Source: Xylaria sp. FL1777 (lineage: Eukaryota; Ascomycota; Sordariomycetes; Xylariales; Xylariaceae). From it: DNA of 64,000 nt. The notes below the pieces were generated by a model that saw nothing but the letters and a program-made list of their open reading frames with translations, had not been told where the DNA came from and did not search any database. The stretch lies in contig MU400513.1 of the NCBI GenBank assembly GCA_022578965.1, positions 248,001-312,000 of the forward strand, written 5' to 3'. Position 1 is the first letter of the stretch. Every line of letters starts with the position of its first letter. The position numbers were made by a program, and so were the translations under genes. This document shows positions 23,401-34,816 of the stretch, piece after piece.

Positions 23401-24949
23401 GCTTGCCTTGTCTGCTATCTATACATACATATAAGTAGATAACATCCATGTTGTAGGTCTTCATGTCGCACGTAGTATTGGCCGAGATAATGGGAGAGAG
23501 GTGAGAGGCGTCCGTTGTCTGCTGTGATTAAGTCAGGTATAGGAACAGAGCGTGAGCTTTGCGACATCATGATGACAGTTTCGCCATTCTTTGGTGATGA
23601 TGCGAGCAGCTGACCGGCAGTACAGCCCCCAGATTGGCACTAAAATGACGGGCTTCGCTAGAGATGGTAGACTAAGAGATGGTGCTGATGTGGTCTAGCG
23701 TGGAAGCTTAGATATGCTCTGAGCGCAGGCAGGGCTTACCAATGCGACCTCGGAACGAAAGAGGTCATTTCGAGGTCGAATGGAAGCAAGAAGACAGAGA
23801 TAGAACGGGAAGAGCCCTTATCATGGGCTGTCGTTGGCCACAAACTAGACTTAGGCAACTAAGCTAGAAGGGCTTCGACAAAGGTTCGAAAGAAGAAAAA
23901 TGATGATAGAAAATGATGGCCATAGTTAGGTTGTGTTGTTAAGGTATTATACCTACTTGAGGTAAACAAACTAAGCAAAGCAGAGAGGGGAGATTGTCGT
24001 CACCTGGTACTTAAGTAAGTAGGTATGTTTATTGGAGGTTACAGTACCTGGCCAGGTGCCTTTTGCGTAGCTAGGGCTGGAGGCCGAAGCAGCAGCCCTG
24101 ATGCGAACCTGTTTCAACTAAGTGGGCTCCCATCAGGGCGCTCTGACTGCCCTGTCGTTCCAACAGTCTGGTGTCAGAAGCCCCCAGGCCCTCAGACCCT
24201 CCCTCATCAGGTGCTGCGGCGTTGCCGTGCTTTTCGATCCTGTTATCCTGTTTTAACTCAGATTAAGCTACTTAAGTAGGTAATTAATGCTGACGGCTCC
24301 TTGCTCATGGGAATCCGTTAATACACTTTGAAGCTGAAGGTGCTATATCCTTGCCCCTCTACCTCCCTCCCTTCCTCTCTCTCTCCAGCATTTCTAATCT
24401 TCTTTCCCGCGCCGCTTCTGCGCGTTTCTGCCTATCCTTCTAGCCTCTATTACTTGGGCCGATAATACTTGCGCCATCCCCCAACGCAACTCGGATTGAT
24501 TGTGATTCTCCGACACCCTCTTCATACTATCTATCTATCTCGTCTTACCTGTTTTTTTCTCGTTTTCTTTTTCGTGTCAGAGTATTCTTGGCCGTTTTTT
24601 GTGGTACTGTCTTTTCTCTTCAATCAGCGCCCGTTCGCTACTAGATCACAGTTCTACAACGGCGGCAGCACAGTCTACAAACCACTCGCACTTCGCCTAC
24701 AAGTTATAGCACGCGCGGACTCGAAACACTCGCAGTGACCTCTCATTTTCCGACAACCGCACACAAAAGCGACTTCTGCAACATACAGTACCAACAGTAT
24801 TCAGACTAGACACTCGCGGTTCTTTGTGTCGTTTCCCACCATTGAAGACTAGCCTCTCTTCCGTCTCCGGTAAGCCTGGAATCGGAAATGCAAAACGCCA
24901 GCCGCGCACTGTCCCCGCCATCACCAACATCTACACGACCGCCATCAAC
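20459..24949. other. 4.5-kb intergenic region between divergent KCS1 and SOK1-like genes
   Basis: No coding region is supported; open frames are short and unspliced (for example 22445-22681 and 23224-23442). Motifs TAGGTACC/TACCTACC recur (about 20790-21180, 24015-24050). A GC-richer island near 23220-23360 and another at 24050-24240 stand out from AT-rich surroundings but match no RNA gene I know. The length suggests extended promoters or an unannotated non-coding transcript. Confidence 0.45.
24352..24393 (+). promoter_or_regulatory. CT-rich tract in the SOK1-like promoter/leader
   Basis: A nearly pure pyrimidine run (CCCCTCTACCTCCCTCCC, then TTCCTCTCTCTCTCC) lies about 560 bases upstream of the ATG at 24950. 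In filamentous fungi such CT boxes commonly mark transcription start regions. Further T-rich and CT-rich runs follow to 24640. Confidence 0.4.
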
Positions 24950-27900
24950 ATGCGCCGCGCATCTACAGATCTGGCCGACCCGGCTCGAAACATCGAAGAG
25001 TCCGTCGGCACCCCTGATCCCACGTCCCCAGAACCCGATCTCGATCTGGACATGACTCTGCCCACCGAAGAAGACGAACAGCGCATTTATGCTCCGCCTC
25101 CCCACATCGCCGCGCGCTTCTACCGCCCAACGCAAGGTCGTCGAAAGGACTCTGCTGCTTCGTCACGCAGAAACTCCATAGCGTCTGCCCAGTCTCGTTC
25201 CTCTCATGGTTTCGCCCACCATGGTGGCCCCCAGAGCAGATTCATTGCCCAACAGATGCGACGTGCCTCTATCCTCGAGGACCGCAAAGCGCGCCTCGCC
25301 GATCGAGCTGCCCATGCCGAGAAGGTGCGCCTGCGAGCTGCTATGACGAAAGCGGCTCAGCAGAAAACCTCGAATTCAGAGGCTCGCGCCTTAGCTGCAG
25401 CCCAGGCACGAGAAAAGAACTTGGCCGAGATTGTTGCAGCTTGTGCTGAAGAAGTCAAGCGTGCCAAGGCAATTGCGGAGAGCATGAAGGAGAAAAGGGA
25501 ACAAGAGATACGCAAACTGAGGTTGCAGATGGAAGAGCGTCTCGCCGAGGCTGAGAGGAGGAGGGAAGAGCTGCGGAATCGCCAAGCTACACGACGATCA
25601 CGAGCCCATAGCACCATGACTCGGAAATCGGCTGGTGATTCCACCGCATCAGAAGGTGATGAACAAGAGTCTCCAAGCTTAAACGAGGAGACTGTGATGA
25701 GTGAGGATATTGCGGCATCCAAGGTGCAATGGTGGTGGAAGGGTTTGTTAAGGAGAAGAGCGGTTCAACAATTCTCAAAAATCGGCTTAAATATCGACGG
25801 AGTTAGAGCGACGTCATTTGATAAAGTGGTTGAACTTCTTGGCCAAGAGCAAGTGCTTCTAGTGACGGCACGAGTGCTTCGTATATGTGGTTTAAGCGAG
25901 GGTGATACCGGATCTGTCACTGAAATGGCTGCCGTTCGGACTTTTTTGAGCGCATTCCTCATTCTTGGACATCCAACCCAAGTCCTCAGCAATAAGGACC
26001 ATAAGGGAGAACAGGAGCAGGTTGGATCTTCTCAAGGGCAACCCATCCCTCGTAATAATCTGGCTAATCCGCAATTACAGGATCTTGTCGCCAAGGCACG
26101 GGATTTATTGATCTCATTCGAGAACATCTTATCACGGTTGACTTCGTTGAATAATTACACACCACCTCCAGCTTTGCAAGGTGCCCTGCCGGAAGTTTAT
26201 GCCACCTTTCATAACGCATTCATTGCTTGGAAGGCACGGGATTCGGACGCTCTCGTCGATGTCATGATCTTGCAGTTTGTAGAACTTGATGCTATTCTTC
26301 AAACCGTCAAAGATGGTACAGAAGGGGCCGTTACCGAGTCTTACCTGCAGAGTATCAGGGATAATCAATTGATGCTCATGGTTCGGATCAAGAGGCTCAC
26401 CGGCGCTCAGGAAGGAAAGAAGAGGATCTTTGAGGCAGTGAAGCAAGCAAGGAAGGCTAGGGCAGCAAAGAAACCTACAGGGGATACCAAGCCGCGAGTC
26501 GCTGAACATTCTCTAAGCACTGATGGCACATCGATGACCGATCATGCCACAGCAGATCATGTGATTTCGTCCCAATTGCAGACGCTCACTCCTCCCCCGA
26601 CTCCTAACAAGCAACAATCGAGGCAGCCAACAACACACTCGACGTATCCTCCCATCTTACCAGACAATAGAGTTATTGTTCACGAGTTAGCAATCAACCG
26701 AGAATATCGCATTGAATTCGAACACTTCCGAGAGCAGCACAGGTCTCGCATGGAACCACTTTTCAAAGATCTCCGCTTAGGACCAAGGAACGAAGAGAAA
26801 GAATTTCATTATCTTGTTATCATGGCCAATTATATAAAGGATAGACTACAACATCTTGTCAAGCCCAGCTCGACAATGCACACCTTTATCGGCGAGATGC
26901 TCGATACAGAGGTCGCCGGGCGCCAGTTCCAGGCTGGTAGCTTTTCCTACGAAAAGTTCTTTTCCTCGATGGGCTCCCTTCTTCCGAAACTGTGCGCCCC
27001 AGTGCGGGATGACGAAGTCAAAGATCTAGTGGACAGCAAGCTTACCCAAGGACCTATCGTTGACCGGTTCGAGGCACTCATCTCTTTTATTGATGTGATG
27101 CTTTATGACTATGCCAACTATATGCTTCAGGTGGCAGCGCCCAACCTCGCTGAACATGCTTCTCCGTATGAAGCAAAGAAGTTTGCCGAGGACGTGGGCA
27201 GCGGCGCGGTCACGTTGGCTCGTGCGGAGGCGGCGTGGCGCGATGCTCGAAACAAGGTACATGCAGAAGCAAGCCGGCGTGATCCGGAGGGCATCAATCA
27301 CCCGAAGTTGCGGCCAACACCCGACAAGATTTACTGGCAAATGCTTGTAGACCAATTCACACAACCTTCCCCATCAGCCGATACTTTGCCGGAGCCTCTT
27401 GCACTCGATGAGAGACGTCGGGTGCGTCTCGGCCGCCAAACGCTTCGTATTGTCACGTCAGGTGCTATTCTACTACAGTGTAAGAATATGTTGAAACGGG
27501 ATGTTCGGGCCCCTTGGAAAACAGAGGCCGGTCGGGTGTTCACCCTTCTCGAGTCGATGGATGATAGTACCAAGGCTCTAAACCAGTCGACAGCTGTGCA
27601 CGGCATTATGGCGGCTCTTGAAGCTGGACGCTCCATGCCTACAGCTACGAAGAAGCATTTGCAAGCTCTTGTAACGAGGGTTCTCGAGGCCTGCATGGAC
27701 GCCAAGCGTAACAACACGGAGCCTGGGGAGCCGGTGATGAGACTGTTGCTTACCCGCGTAAGAGGGCACATGTTCACCCGTCTACAAGCCGGCTCCGCGA
27801 GTGAGAAGGTCAAGGCCACAAGTACGGCTGGAGAGAAGTTGGCGGGCCTGGGGTTGCCTGAATTCGTTGAGAAGGTGCGAGAAATGATTGAAGAGATTAG

Positions 27901-28003
27901 TCGAGTTGGCAGCGTTGACCGAGACACTCATGGAGTTTGGTGGGAAGGCGTTTCTACAAAGGTGGACCAGGAAGAGGCCGCTAACCAAGCGGCAACGACA
28001 TGA
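24950..28003 (+). CDS. SOK1: Tcp11-family protein (Sok1-like)
   Basis: A single exon of 1017 residues, with the ATG chosen as the first in frame (MRRASTDLADPARN). The N-terminal 90 residues are acidic and disordered. A charged coiled coil (about 110-225, rich in Arg, Glu and Ala) follows. The Tcp11 domain covers roughly 590-1010, with VIVHELAINREYRIEF, FHYLVIMANYIKDRL and a helical segment near FIDVMLYDYANYMLQVAAPN. In yeast, Sok1 was found as a multicopy suppressor of protein kinase A loss; the biochemical function of the family is unsettled. The protein has no predicted membrane segment. The family assignment is firm, but the orthology behind the symbol is an inference. Confidence 0.85.
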   Translation: MRRASTDLADPARNIEESVGTPDPTSPEPDLDLDMTLPTEEDEQRIYAPPPHIAARFYRPTQGRRKDSAASSRRNSIASAQSRSSHGFAHHGGPQSRFIAQQMRRASILEDRKARLADRAAHAEKVRLRAAMTKAAQQKTSNSEARALAAAQAREKNLAEIVAACAEEVKRAKAIAESMKEKREQEIRKLRLQMEERLAEAERRREELRNRQATRRSRAHSTMTRKSAGDSTASEGDEQESPSLNEETVMSEDIAASKVQWWWKGLLRRRAVQQFSKIGLNIDGVRATSFDKVVELLGQEQVLLVTARVLRICGLSEGDTGSVTEMAAVRTFLSAFLILGHPTQVLSNKDHKGEQEQVGSSQGQPIPRNNLANPQLQDLVAKARDLLISFENILSRLTSLNNYTPPPALQGALPEVYATFHNAFIAWKARDSDALVDVMILQFVELDAILQTVKDGTEGAVTESYLQSIRDNQLMLMVRIKRLTGAQEGKKRIFEAVKQARKARAAKKPTGDTKPRVAEHSLSTDGTSMTDHATADHVISSQLQTLTPPPTPNKQQSRQPTTHSTYPPILPDNRVIVHELAINREYRIEFEHFREQHRSRMEPLFKDLRLGPRNEEKEFHYLVIMANYIKDRLQHLVKPSSTMHTFIGEMLDTEVAGRQFQAGSFSYEKFFSSMGSLLPKLCAPVRDDEVKDLVDSKLTQGPIVDRFEALISFIDVMLYDYANYMLQVAAPNLAEHASPYEAKKFAEDVGSGAVTLARAEAAWRDARNKVHAEASRRDPEGINHPKLRPTPDKIYWQMLVDQFTQPSPSADTLPEPLALDERRRVRLGRQTLRIVTSGAILLQCKNMLKRDVRAPWKTEAGRVFTLLESMDDSTKALNQSTAVHGIMAALEAGRSMPTATKKHLQALVTRVLEACMDAKRNNTEPGEPVMRLLLTRVRGHMFTRLQAGSASEKVKATSTAGEKLAGLGLPEFVEKVREMIEEISRVGSVDRDTHGVWWEGVSTKVDQEEAANQAATT

Positions 28004-28883
28004 TATTTTACATTTGCATTCAGGGGTGGCAGAACGGTCACGTTAGCACGTGTGCATTTTTGGGGATAACTTTGCATGGATCTGTATTCGCACATCTGGC
28101 TCTGGCTTGGGTTAAGGGATTGTAAATGGCGTTAAATGGATGGGCACGAGTTACTAGTAACGCATGGGTGATAACGAGGAAGGCTTCGAATTTCTCCAGA
28201 TTGCGAGCTGCGTGAGGACATGAGCTGGAGGGACTCTTGTCTGCATTAGATACTAGAGTATCCCACAGTCTACCCATATCATCTACCAGGTAACATGATA
28301 ACAACTAGCGTTGCTTGAAGCTGTTATGCTTCGGGCCAATAACAAGAAACATACTCGATGAGAGGAATATGATTGTAGTGAACCCCGTCTTCAAAGTGCG
28401 TCGATACCATTCATTTACCGCAACGAATGTCTATTCCAAGATAATGATGATAATAACAAAGTAGGTGCCTGGCCTTAGCATTTCCGTGATATAGGTATAC
28501 CTTATGTAGATACGGTACCTATGGATGTAATTGATTAACATTAGGTACTAGGGTTAAGACACTGTACATGTTGCCCAGGCAGGTACCAATTTATGAAAAC
28601 ACGTGATTTCGCGGGGCGATTTTGAAGCATGCATGGACCCCAACTCAACGCGTCTTGGTTGCCCAAGACTTCAGCAGTCAAAGCTACTAACCTGTTGTAC
28701 TTCTGATCTAGGTAGATAAGAGTCTGAGCTGAAATGAGACTTCACAATGTCACTTTTCATTGCTTATTGACAACTGAACCACGGAACCACAGAACAGCGC
28801 TGCCTGATAAGGTAAGGTGGAGAAGGATACTTGGTTTGCCTTATCCTTATGTCACTTAGCGTGCACTTTCTAAGTACTACGAC
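28004..28883. other. Intergenic region between SOK1-like and MRE11 genes
   Basis: Contains the 3' flank of the Tcp11-family gene and the MRE11 promoter. TAGGTACC-like words occur near 28490-28590. No gene, RNA or repeat is supported. Confidence 0.55.
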
Positions 28884-31351
28884 ATGCCATCATCATCACA
28901 ACAGTTCACTGGTATGCTTCTTTCTGCTTGCGACCGAGACCCCCGAGCCTCAACCCTCTAACGTTATATCAGATGCCGACACAATTCGCATCCTCGTCGC
29001 CACTGATAACCATGTGGGCTACGAAGAGCGCGACCCCGTCCGCAAGGACGACAGCTGGAAGACGTTCGATGAGATCATGAACCTGGCACGGAAAGAAGAT
29101 GTAGGTACCTGGTCTTGTTTGTGTCTTGTGTCTGTGTCTATGCCTATTGTTCGAAGAGACACATTTGTGTGTGTAGTACTTACTAGATATCTGCATTCTA
29201 GGTAGACATGGTCTTGCTTGCCGGCGATCTCTTCCACGATAACAAGCCGTCAAGGCTGTCCATGTACCATGTTATGCGGTCGCTCCGGAAGAACTGCCTC
29301 GGCATGAAACCATGTGAGCTTCAGTTTCTCAGTGATGCCAACGAGGTCTTCGCGAGTGCCTTCGGCCATGTTAACTACGAGGATCCGGACATTAATATTT
29401 CTATCCCCGTCTTCTCGATTCATGGAAACCACGACGACCCCAGCGGTCAAGGCAACTATTGCTCACTCGACCTGCTTCAGGTCGCCGGCCTCGTGAACTA
29501 CTACGGGCGCACTCCCAAGGTGGACGAGATTGACGTGAAGCCTGTTTTACTCCAAAAGGGCCAGACCAAGTTAGCCCTCTACGGAATTAGCAATGTGCGC
29601 GATGAACGTATGTTTCGGAACTTTCGCGATCACAAAGTGAAATGGTTCCGGCCGAACCAGCAGTCAACAGACTGGTTCAACCTACTTTCCGTTCACCAGA
29701 ACCATCACGCCCATACTGCAACTAGTTACCTGCCTGAGAACATGCTGCCAGAGTGGCTTAATCTGGTCGTTTGGGGCCACGAGCACGAATGCCTCATTGA
29801 TCCTCGACACAACCCTGAAACAGGATTTCACGTCATGCAACCCGGTTCATCTGTTGCTACGTCGCTAGTTCCGGGCGAGGCTGTCGCGAAACATGTCGCC
29901 GTGGTGAGCGTTACCGGCAAAGACTTCTCGATTGAGAAGCATCGCCTAAAGACCGTTCGCCCTTTTGTCACTGCAGAGATTGTTCTAGCCACCGACAAGA
30001 GGTTCAAAGGCCTAGATAAAAAGAAGGAAAATAGGCAGGAATTGACTCGAAAGTTGATGACCGTCGTGGAGGAGATGATAGAAGAAGCTAATGTGGAGTG
30101 GGACTCTCTACAAGAGGTTGATGTAGATGAAAACGAACGACCTAGACCCTTGATCCGACTGAAAGTAGAATACACCGCGCCCGAAGGAGGTCACTACGAT
30201 ATTGAGAATCCCCAGCGCTTCTCAAATCGATTCTCGGACAAGGTCGCTAACACGAACGACGTGGTCCACTTCTATCGAAAGAAAACGGTTCAGAGTACGT
30301 AGCTCTGCAGCTCTTCATCTCCCCTCATTTTTTTCACCTTCGAGTTTCCATAATGCTAATATAAATAGAACGAGCTACGGCCAGCGATGAGTTGTCTGAA
30401 GAGGTTGTCGCCAGTCTCGCCGAGATGGATAGCGTGAAAGTTGCGAAGCTCGTGGAGGAATATTTGAAAGCTCAATCACTAAAGATACTTCCCCAGGCAC
30501 CATTCGGCGACGCAGTGACACAGTTCGTCGACAAAGACGATAAGCATGCTATGGAGCAGTTTGTTAACGATTCCTTATCGGGCCAGGTCAAGCAGATGTT
30601 GTCGTTAGAAAATGATGACGAAGACCTTGAGCAGGCCATGGAAATGATCAAGCAGAAATTCGAGCACCAATTTGCTGCCGGCCAATTAAAACGTGGTCCA
30701 AGACTCAGATACAAACCGAAGCCGGACGAATGGGACTCGGACCTCGAAGGTGGCCATTGGGAGGACCAACCTGAGGCAATTGATCATGCCCCAGTAAAAG
30801 AGCCAACACCGGAACCTGCACAACCCCGAGCCCGGGGACGGAAGCCCACACGTACTGGGTTTCTTGACGATGACGATATGGACGACGTTGCAGAAGACGA
30901 TGAGGAAGCGAGAGTACCCAAAGCGAAAGGACGGCCTAAAGCTGCAGCCACCCGGGCCAAGGCTGCTCCAAAGGCCCCAGCTAAAAAGGCACCCGCTAGT
31001 GGCCGCGGTCGTGGCCGCAAAAAGGTGGATGAAGAAGATGAAGACGAAGACGAAGACGACGATGTCGTGATGGATGATGACAATTACGATCCTCCAGCCC
31101 CACCACCGAAGCGCACTGCCGCGACTCGGGCTACGACTACACGATCACAACCATCACGATCACAACCATCGCGATCACAAACTTCCTCGCGAGCGAGTGC
31201 TTCTGCTTCTACATCAGCACCAAAATCTCGACAGACGAAATTGAATTTCTCGCAGAAGGTGGCTCAGAAAGAACCCCTAGAGATTAGTGATGATGAAATT
31301 TCTGACGATCCTTTCGAGACGGCGCCCGCAACGAGAGCTAGAAGGCGTTAG
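28884..31351 (+). CDS. MRE11: MRE11, double-strand-break repair nuclease
   Basis: Four exons (28884-28911, 28973-29100, 29202-30294, 30369-31351) give 743 residues. A 9-codon first exon places MPSSSQQFT before DADTIRIL, giving the typical N-terminus. Mre11 forms the MRN/X complex with Rad50 and Nbs1/Xrs2, resecting and tethering DNA ends. Phosphoesterase motifs are complete: D21 and H23 (ATDNHVGY), D61 ([11 protein letters not shown]), N128 and H129 (GNHDDP), H217 (SVHQNHH), and H245 and H247 (WGHEHEC). Everything after about 530 is low complexity: Asp/Glu-rich runs, a GRGRGRKK patch resembling the glycine-arginine motif, Ser/Gln/Arg repeats, and an RQTKLNF segment resembling a PIP-box-like end. 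The nuclease should be active. Confidence 0.97.
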
Positions 31352-33314
31352 GAGATGAGCTGCTCGAGAAGTATAGGTTTTTACCATTCCCCATTCTTAA
31401 ATGTTTGTACTAGAGTGTCACAGATTTAGTGATATGTTGTTACTTAGCTACAACATATGAAGATATCTTGGGCGAGCGTTATTAGAAGACCGGCGTTTTA
31501 TGTCCTAAGGCCAAGTTCAGATGCCTTCTACGTACATTTTACGAGTTTACACTTCATTAGGTACATTAGGAGGGAGAGATATGCCAAGACAGAAATGCGA
31601 CGGCAGTTATAGTTAGCATGATTTGCAGACTGCAGATAGATTACTCACTACCATCACTTAACGAAAACTTTCTTACCCAAGAGTTAGGAAACTCTGGTCA
31701 GTGAACGGAGTCAGCTAACTCACGAGCGATGACATACGGCCTTGCAGATTTCATACAATGCTCGGAGCATATTGGTCCTCTACTCATCTCTCGATTCTTT
31801 CAAAGAATGTCGATATTGATATCACATCCTTGGTGCTGTATATGAAATCTCAGTTGGTATCTATCATTCAAGATGCCAAGACACTCACTCTATTGGGTGT
31901 TATTGGTCTTAATCATCTCGCTACAAAACAGCAGCACAAACGGAGCTTTTATCTCTTTCACGTGTAACAGGGTACCGTAGTCTTAACCTCTAGTAATATC
32001 AGAGAGTTTTCTATCATTGTATAAGATATACCTTGGTGTCTAAAATAAGCTTATGCTATACATAAGGTAATCTAGACAGCATTGCCACCGTCTCTAGGAC
32101 TTAGTTCTGGCACATGATTGCATGCCCAGATCAAAGACTATAGGGTATTGAAATGACATGACATCTATCTATGGCACTAGAAGGTTTGAGTTATACCTTT
32201 AGTCTAACGGTTATGACATCTAGATCCAGGATCTAAACAGATGTGATCACGCGACCACAGTTTTTGTTGCCCATTGTACATATTTCATCTCGTATTGAGA
32301 TGATGTCGATTTCAAGCATACATAGGTACATAGGTACATAAATGAATCCATCATAACTAACACCAGCGTAGCCCCTAATCGCAACCATACTTTCGTCTGC
32401 AAACTTGAAGGAAGCATCGAACTCAAAGAGTAAATAAGAAAAATGACACGTGCCACCTCCAGATCTCTCTCTAGATTTCTCGGAAACCAATAAGCTTTCG
32501 ATGACAGGCATACTAGCTATAGATAGGGTGTTTCTGGTCGGGGTTAAGTTTTTCGTTTAGGTAGCCAAGAGATATTTTAGCTCGGATGGCACAAGCCTAA
32601 ACCTTACGCTTGACGCTCGAGATCGTGGTAAACTTACTGATATCTACGGGTGTTTTAGCCGATGATTACGTCGTCTCGTCGTGCCGCGTAACTGTGCGCA
32701 TGTTACTTAGACTCTCGTGCTTAGCTTGTCCATTCGATTACTCTCTACTTCATGCAGCTTCGTCTTCGGCCGTTGATTCTGTAATGCGCTCGTGATTTTC
32801 GATGACCCGCTTCTCCTTACTGTCATGTCCCATGTACAAGCCCCCTTCCAGTACGCGGGGAAGAGGGGATTCATTATACGAAAGTAAAAGCATGGCGGCC
32901 GGTGTCATCATGTAAACCATACGACAGTCAAGGGGCATTGTCACTATGCCGGTGAGATCTCGACGTAGGTAATCATGGATATCCTTGATCTCATAGCGCA
33001 ATGACAATCTGATATACACCTTCGCACCCAGTTCTCTGCCCGTGAGTTGTCTGGCTTGTGTTTCTACGTGACTACCATTCCTCTCCCTGACTGTCATCCT
33101 TTATCGAAGACTAGGTTTTGTATATACCGGTTAAGTTAATTCAGACCTGTCAAGTCGGTTCATGAAGACAGTTTGCTGGGCGACCCGGTCCTCATTGTCG
33201 GGAATAGAATACCCCTAAACCATACGATCTGAAGTCGTACTCATCGGCTCGGCATAATAGGAGGAAGATCGATCCGCGAAAGCCTCCTGTTTCCAACTGT
33301 CGAATTCTAGGACC
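31352..33314. other. Intergenic region between MRE11 and the LicD-like gene
   Basis: About 2 kb, AT-rich, with CATAGGTACATAGGTACAT at 32320-32340. One unspliced open frame on the minus strand (32750-33097) is listed separately as a weak gene candidate. Nothing else was recognised. Confidence 0.5.
32750..33097 (-). CDS. Hypothetical small protein (115 aa), doubtful
   Basis: An ATG-initiated frame of 115 codons on the minus strand with ordinary amino-acid composition: a charged N-terminus, a central hydrophobic patch (VYMMTPAAMLLL) and an acidic C-terminus. No family is recognised and no intron is needed. It sits in otherwise non-coding DNA upstream of the LicD-like gene, so it could be an orphan gene or a chance frame. 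Confidence 0.25.
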   Translation of the reverse strand: MTVRERNGSHVETQARQLTGRELGAKVYIRLSLRYEIKDIHDYLRRDLTGIVTMPLDCRMVYMMTPAAMLLLSYNESPLPRVLEGGLYMGHDSKEKRVIENHERITESTAEDEAA

Positions 33315-34816
33315 ATGCGTGCCCTCCGTCCCTTGATCCTCTTTTCCCTAGCGATAAACGCAGTACCGGTAATAGTAACAGAAATAGCGACGGTGGTAGC
33401 AACGGCAGGACTTGCTGCATCAACACCAGAACCGATGGCGATAGACAACGTCACGGCACATAGCGAAGAAGCAAAACTACCAGAAAGCCCCGAAAAGACG
33501 ATCACGTCTCCGCCAAAGAAGGAGGAGAAAAAAGAGAAGCCAAAGGACCAGAAGCCAAAGGGGCAGAAGGCAAAGGAGCAGAAGCCGATGGAACAGAAGG
33601 CGAAGGACAAGAAGCCGAAAGAACAAAAGCCGAAAGGGAAGAAACCGAAAGAAAAGAAACCAAAGGAGCAAAAGTACTTCCACGAGCCGGGCTGGGATCT
33701 CGAGAGCGGGCACTACGACGCGCGGTACTTCCAAGGCAAGGTGCCATATGAGCAGCATCGGCCGGCACTACGGCACCTCATCAGGTCGTACCTGACGACG
33801 TTCAAGGCGCTGGGCGTCGAGACGTGGCTGGCGCACGGCTCGCTGCTGGGGTGGTGGTGGAACGGGCAGATCATGCCGTGGGACTATGACCTCGACGTCC
33901 AGGTCAGCGTGGGGACGCTGTCGTTCCTGGGGGAGCGGTATAACCGGAGCACGCACGAGTACGAGTACGAGGCGGACGAGGACGAGGACAACAATACCAG
34001 CTTCCTATTAGACACTACTACCACGACGGCCACTTATAGGAACAGCAGCGATACCGACGACGGGGGTAGTAGAGAAGAGGGTGGAGCATGGAACACAACG
34101 ACGACAGCGGCGGCAGCGGCGACGACGGGGACGATAAAGAAGACGTATCTCCTCGACGTCAACCCGCACTACGCGGCCCTGACGAAGGGCAACGGCGCCA
34201 ACATCATCGACGCGCGCTGGATCGACACGAGCAACGGCATGTTCATCGACATCACGGGCCTGCGCGAGCGCGACGCCGAGCGCTCCCCGGGCGTCTGGAG
34301 CTGCAAGAACAACCACCGCTACCGCACCGGCGAGCTCTGGCCGCTGAGGCGGACCGAGTTCGAGGGCGCCGAGGCCTGGATCCCGTACGCCTTCGACAAG
34401 GTCCTGACTGACGAGTACGGTCCCAAGAGTCTGGTTAAGGAGGAGTGGGCTGGGTTAGTCTTTGCTCCCTTTCGTACCCCTTTCGCAACCACTCCCAACC
34501 CCCTTCTTCTTTTTCCCTTCATCCTATTTTTTTTAAGCTTTCTCTCATAACTTCCCTATCTTAACGAACTTCCCAAAATTGCCGTGAAGATATAGAGTTT
34601 TTTCCGACAAAGAAAGCTGGACTAAGCTGACTAAACCCCTGGCCGAAAAGACATCGCTGGGTTCCCGAACTCAGGGAGTGGGTCAAGGTCCCGAAGAAAG
34701 AGAAGCCAGCGTCTCCGCTGAAGGAGGCAGAGCATCAGTCTACGGATAAGGACAAGGGTGATAATAAGGGTATCGAGAAGGTCATCGTGTACGAGGAAGT
34801 GATTGTCGAGGTGTAG
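33315..34816 (+). CDS. LicD-family protein (Mnn4-like mannosylphosphate transfer factor), secretory pathway
   Basis: Two exons (33315-34453 and 34651-34816) give 434 residues. Residues 1-20 form a signal peptide or anchor (RALRPLILFSLAINAVPVIV). Residues 67-120 are a degenerate lysine-rich repeat of KPKEQK/KPKGQK units. The LicD domain follows: HGSLLGWWWNGQIMPWDYD at 174-192 with the acidic metal-binding D190, D192 and D194, then NIIDARWIDTSNGMFIDITG. A Thr/Asp-rich insertion divides the domain. LicD proteins transfer phosphorylated head groups to sugars, and yeast Mnn4 is needed for mannosylphosphate on N- and O-glycans. The second exon restores HRWVPELREWVKVP and a charged tail. A Golgi location is inferred. 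Whether it is the enzyme or a regulator cannot be told. Confidence 0.85.

Noticed and set aside
33477..33768. Leucine-rich minus-strand frames opposite the LicD-like gene
   Set aside because: They are the antisense of the lysine-rich repeat; the plus strand carries the real domain.
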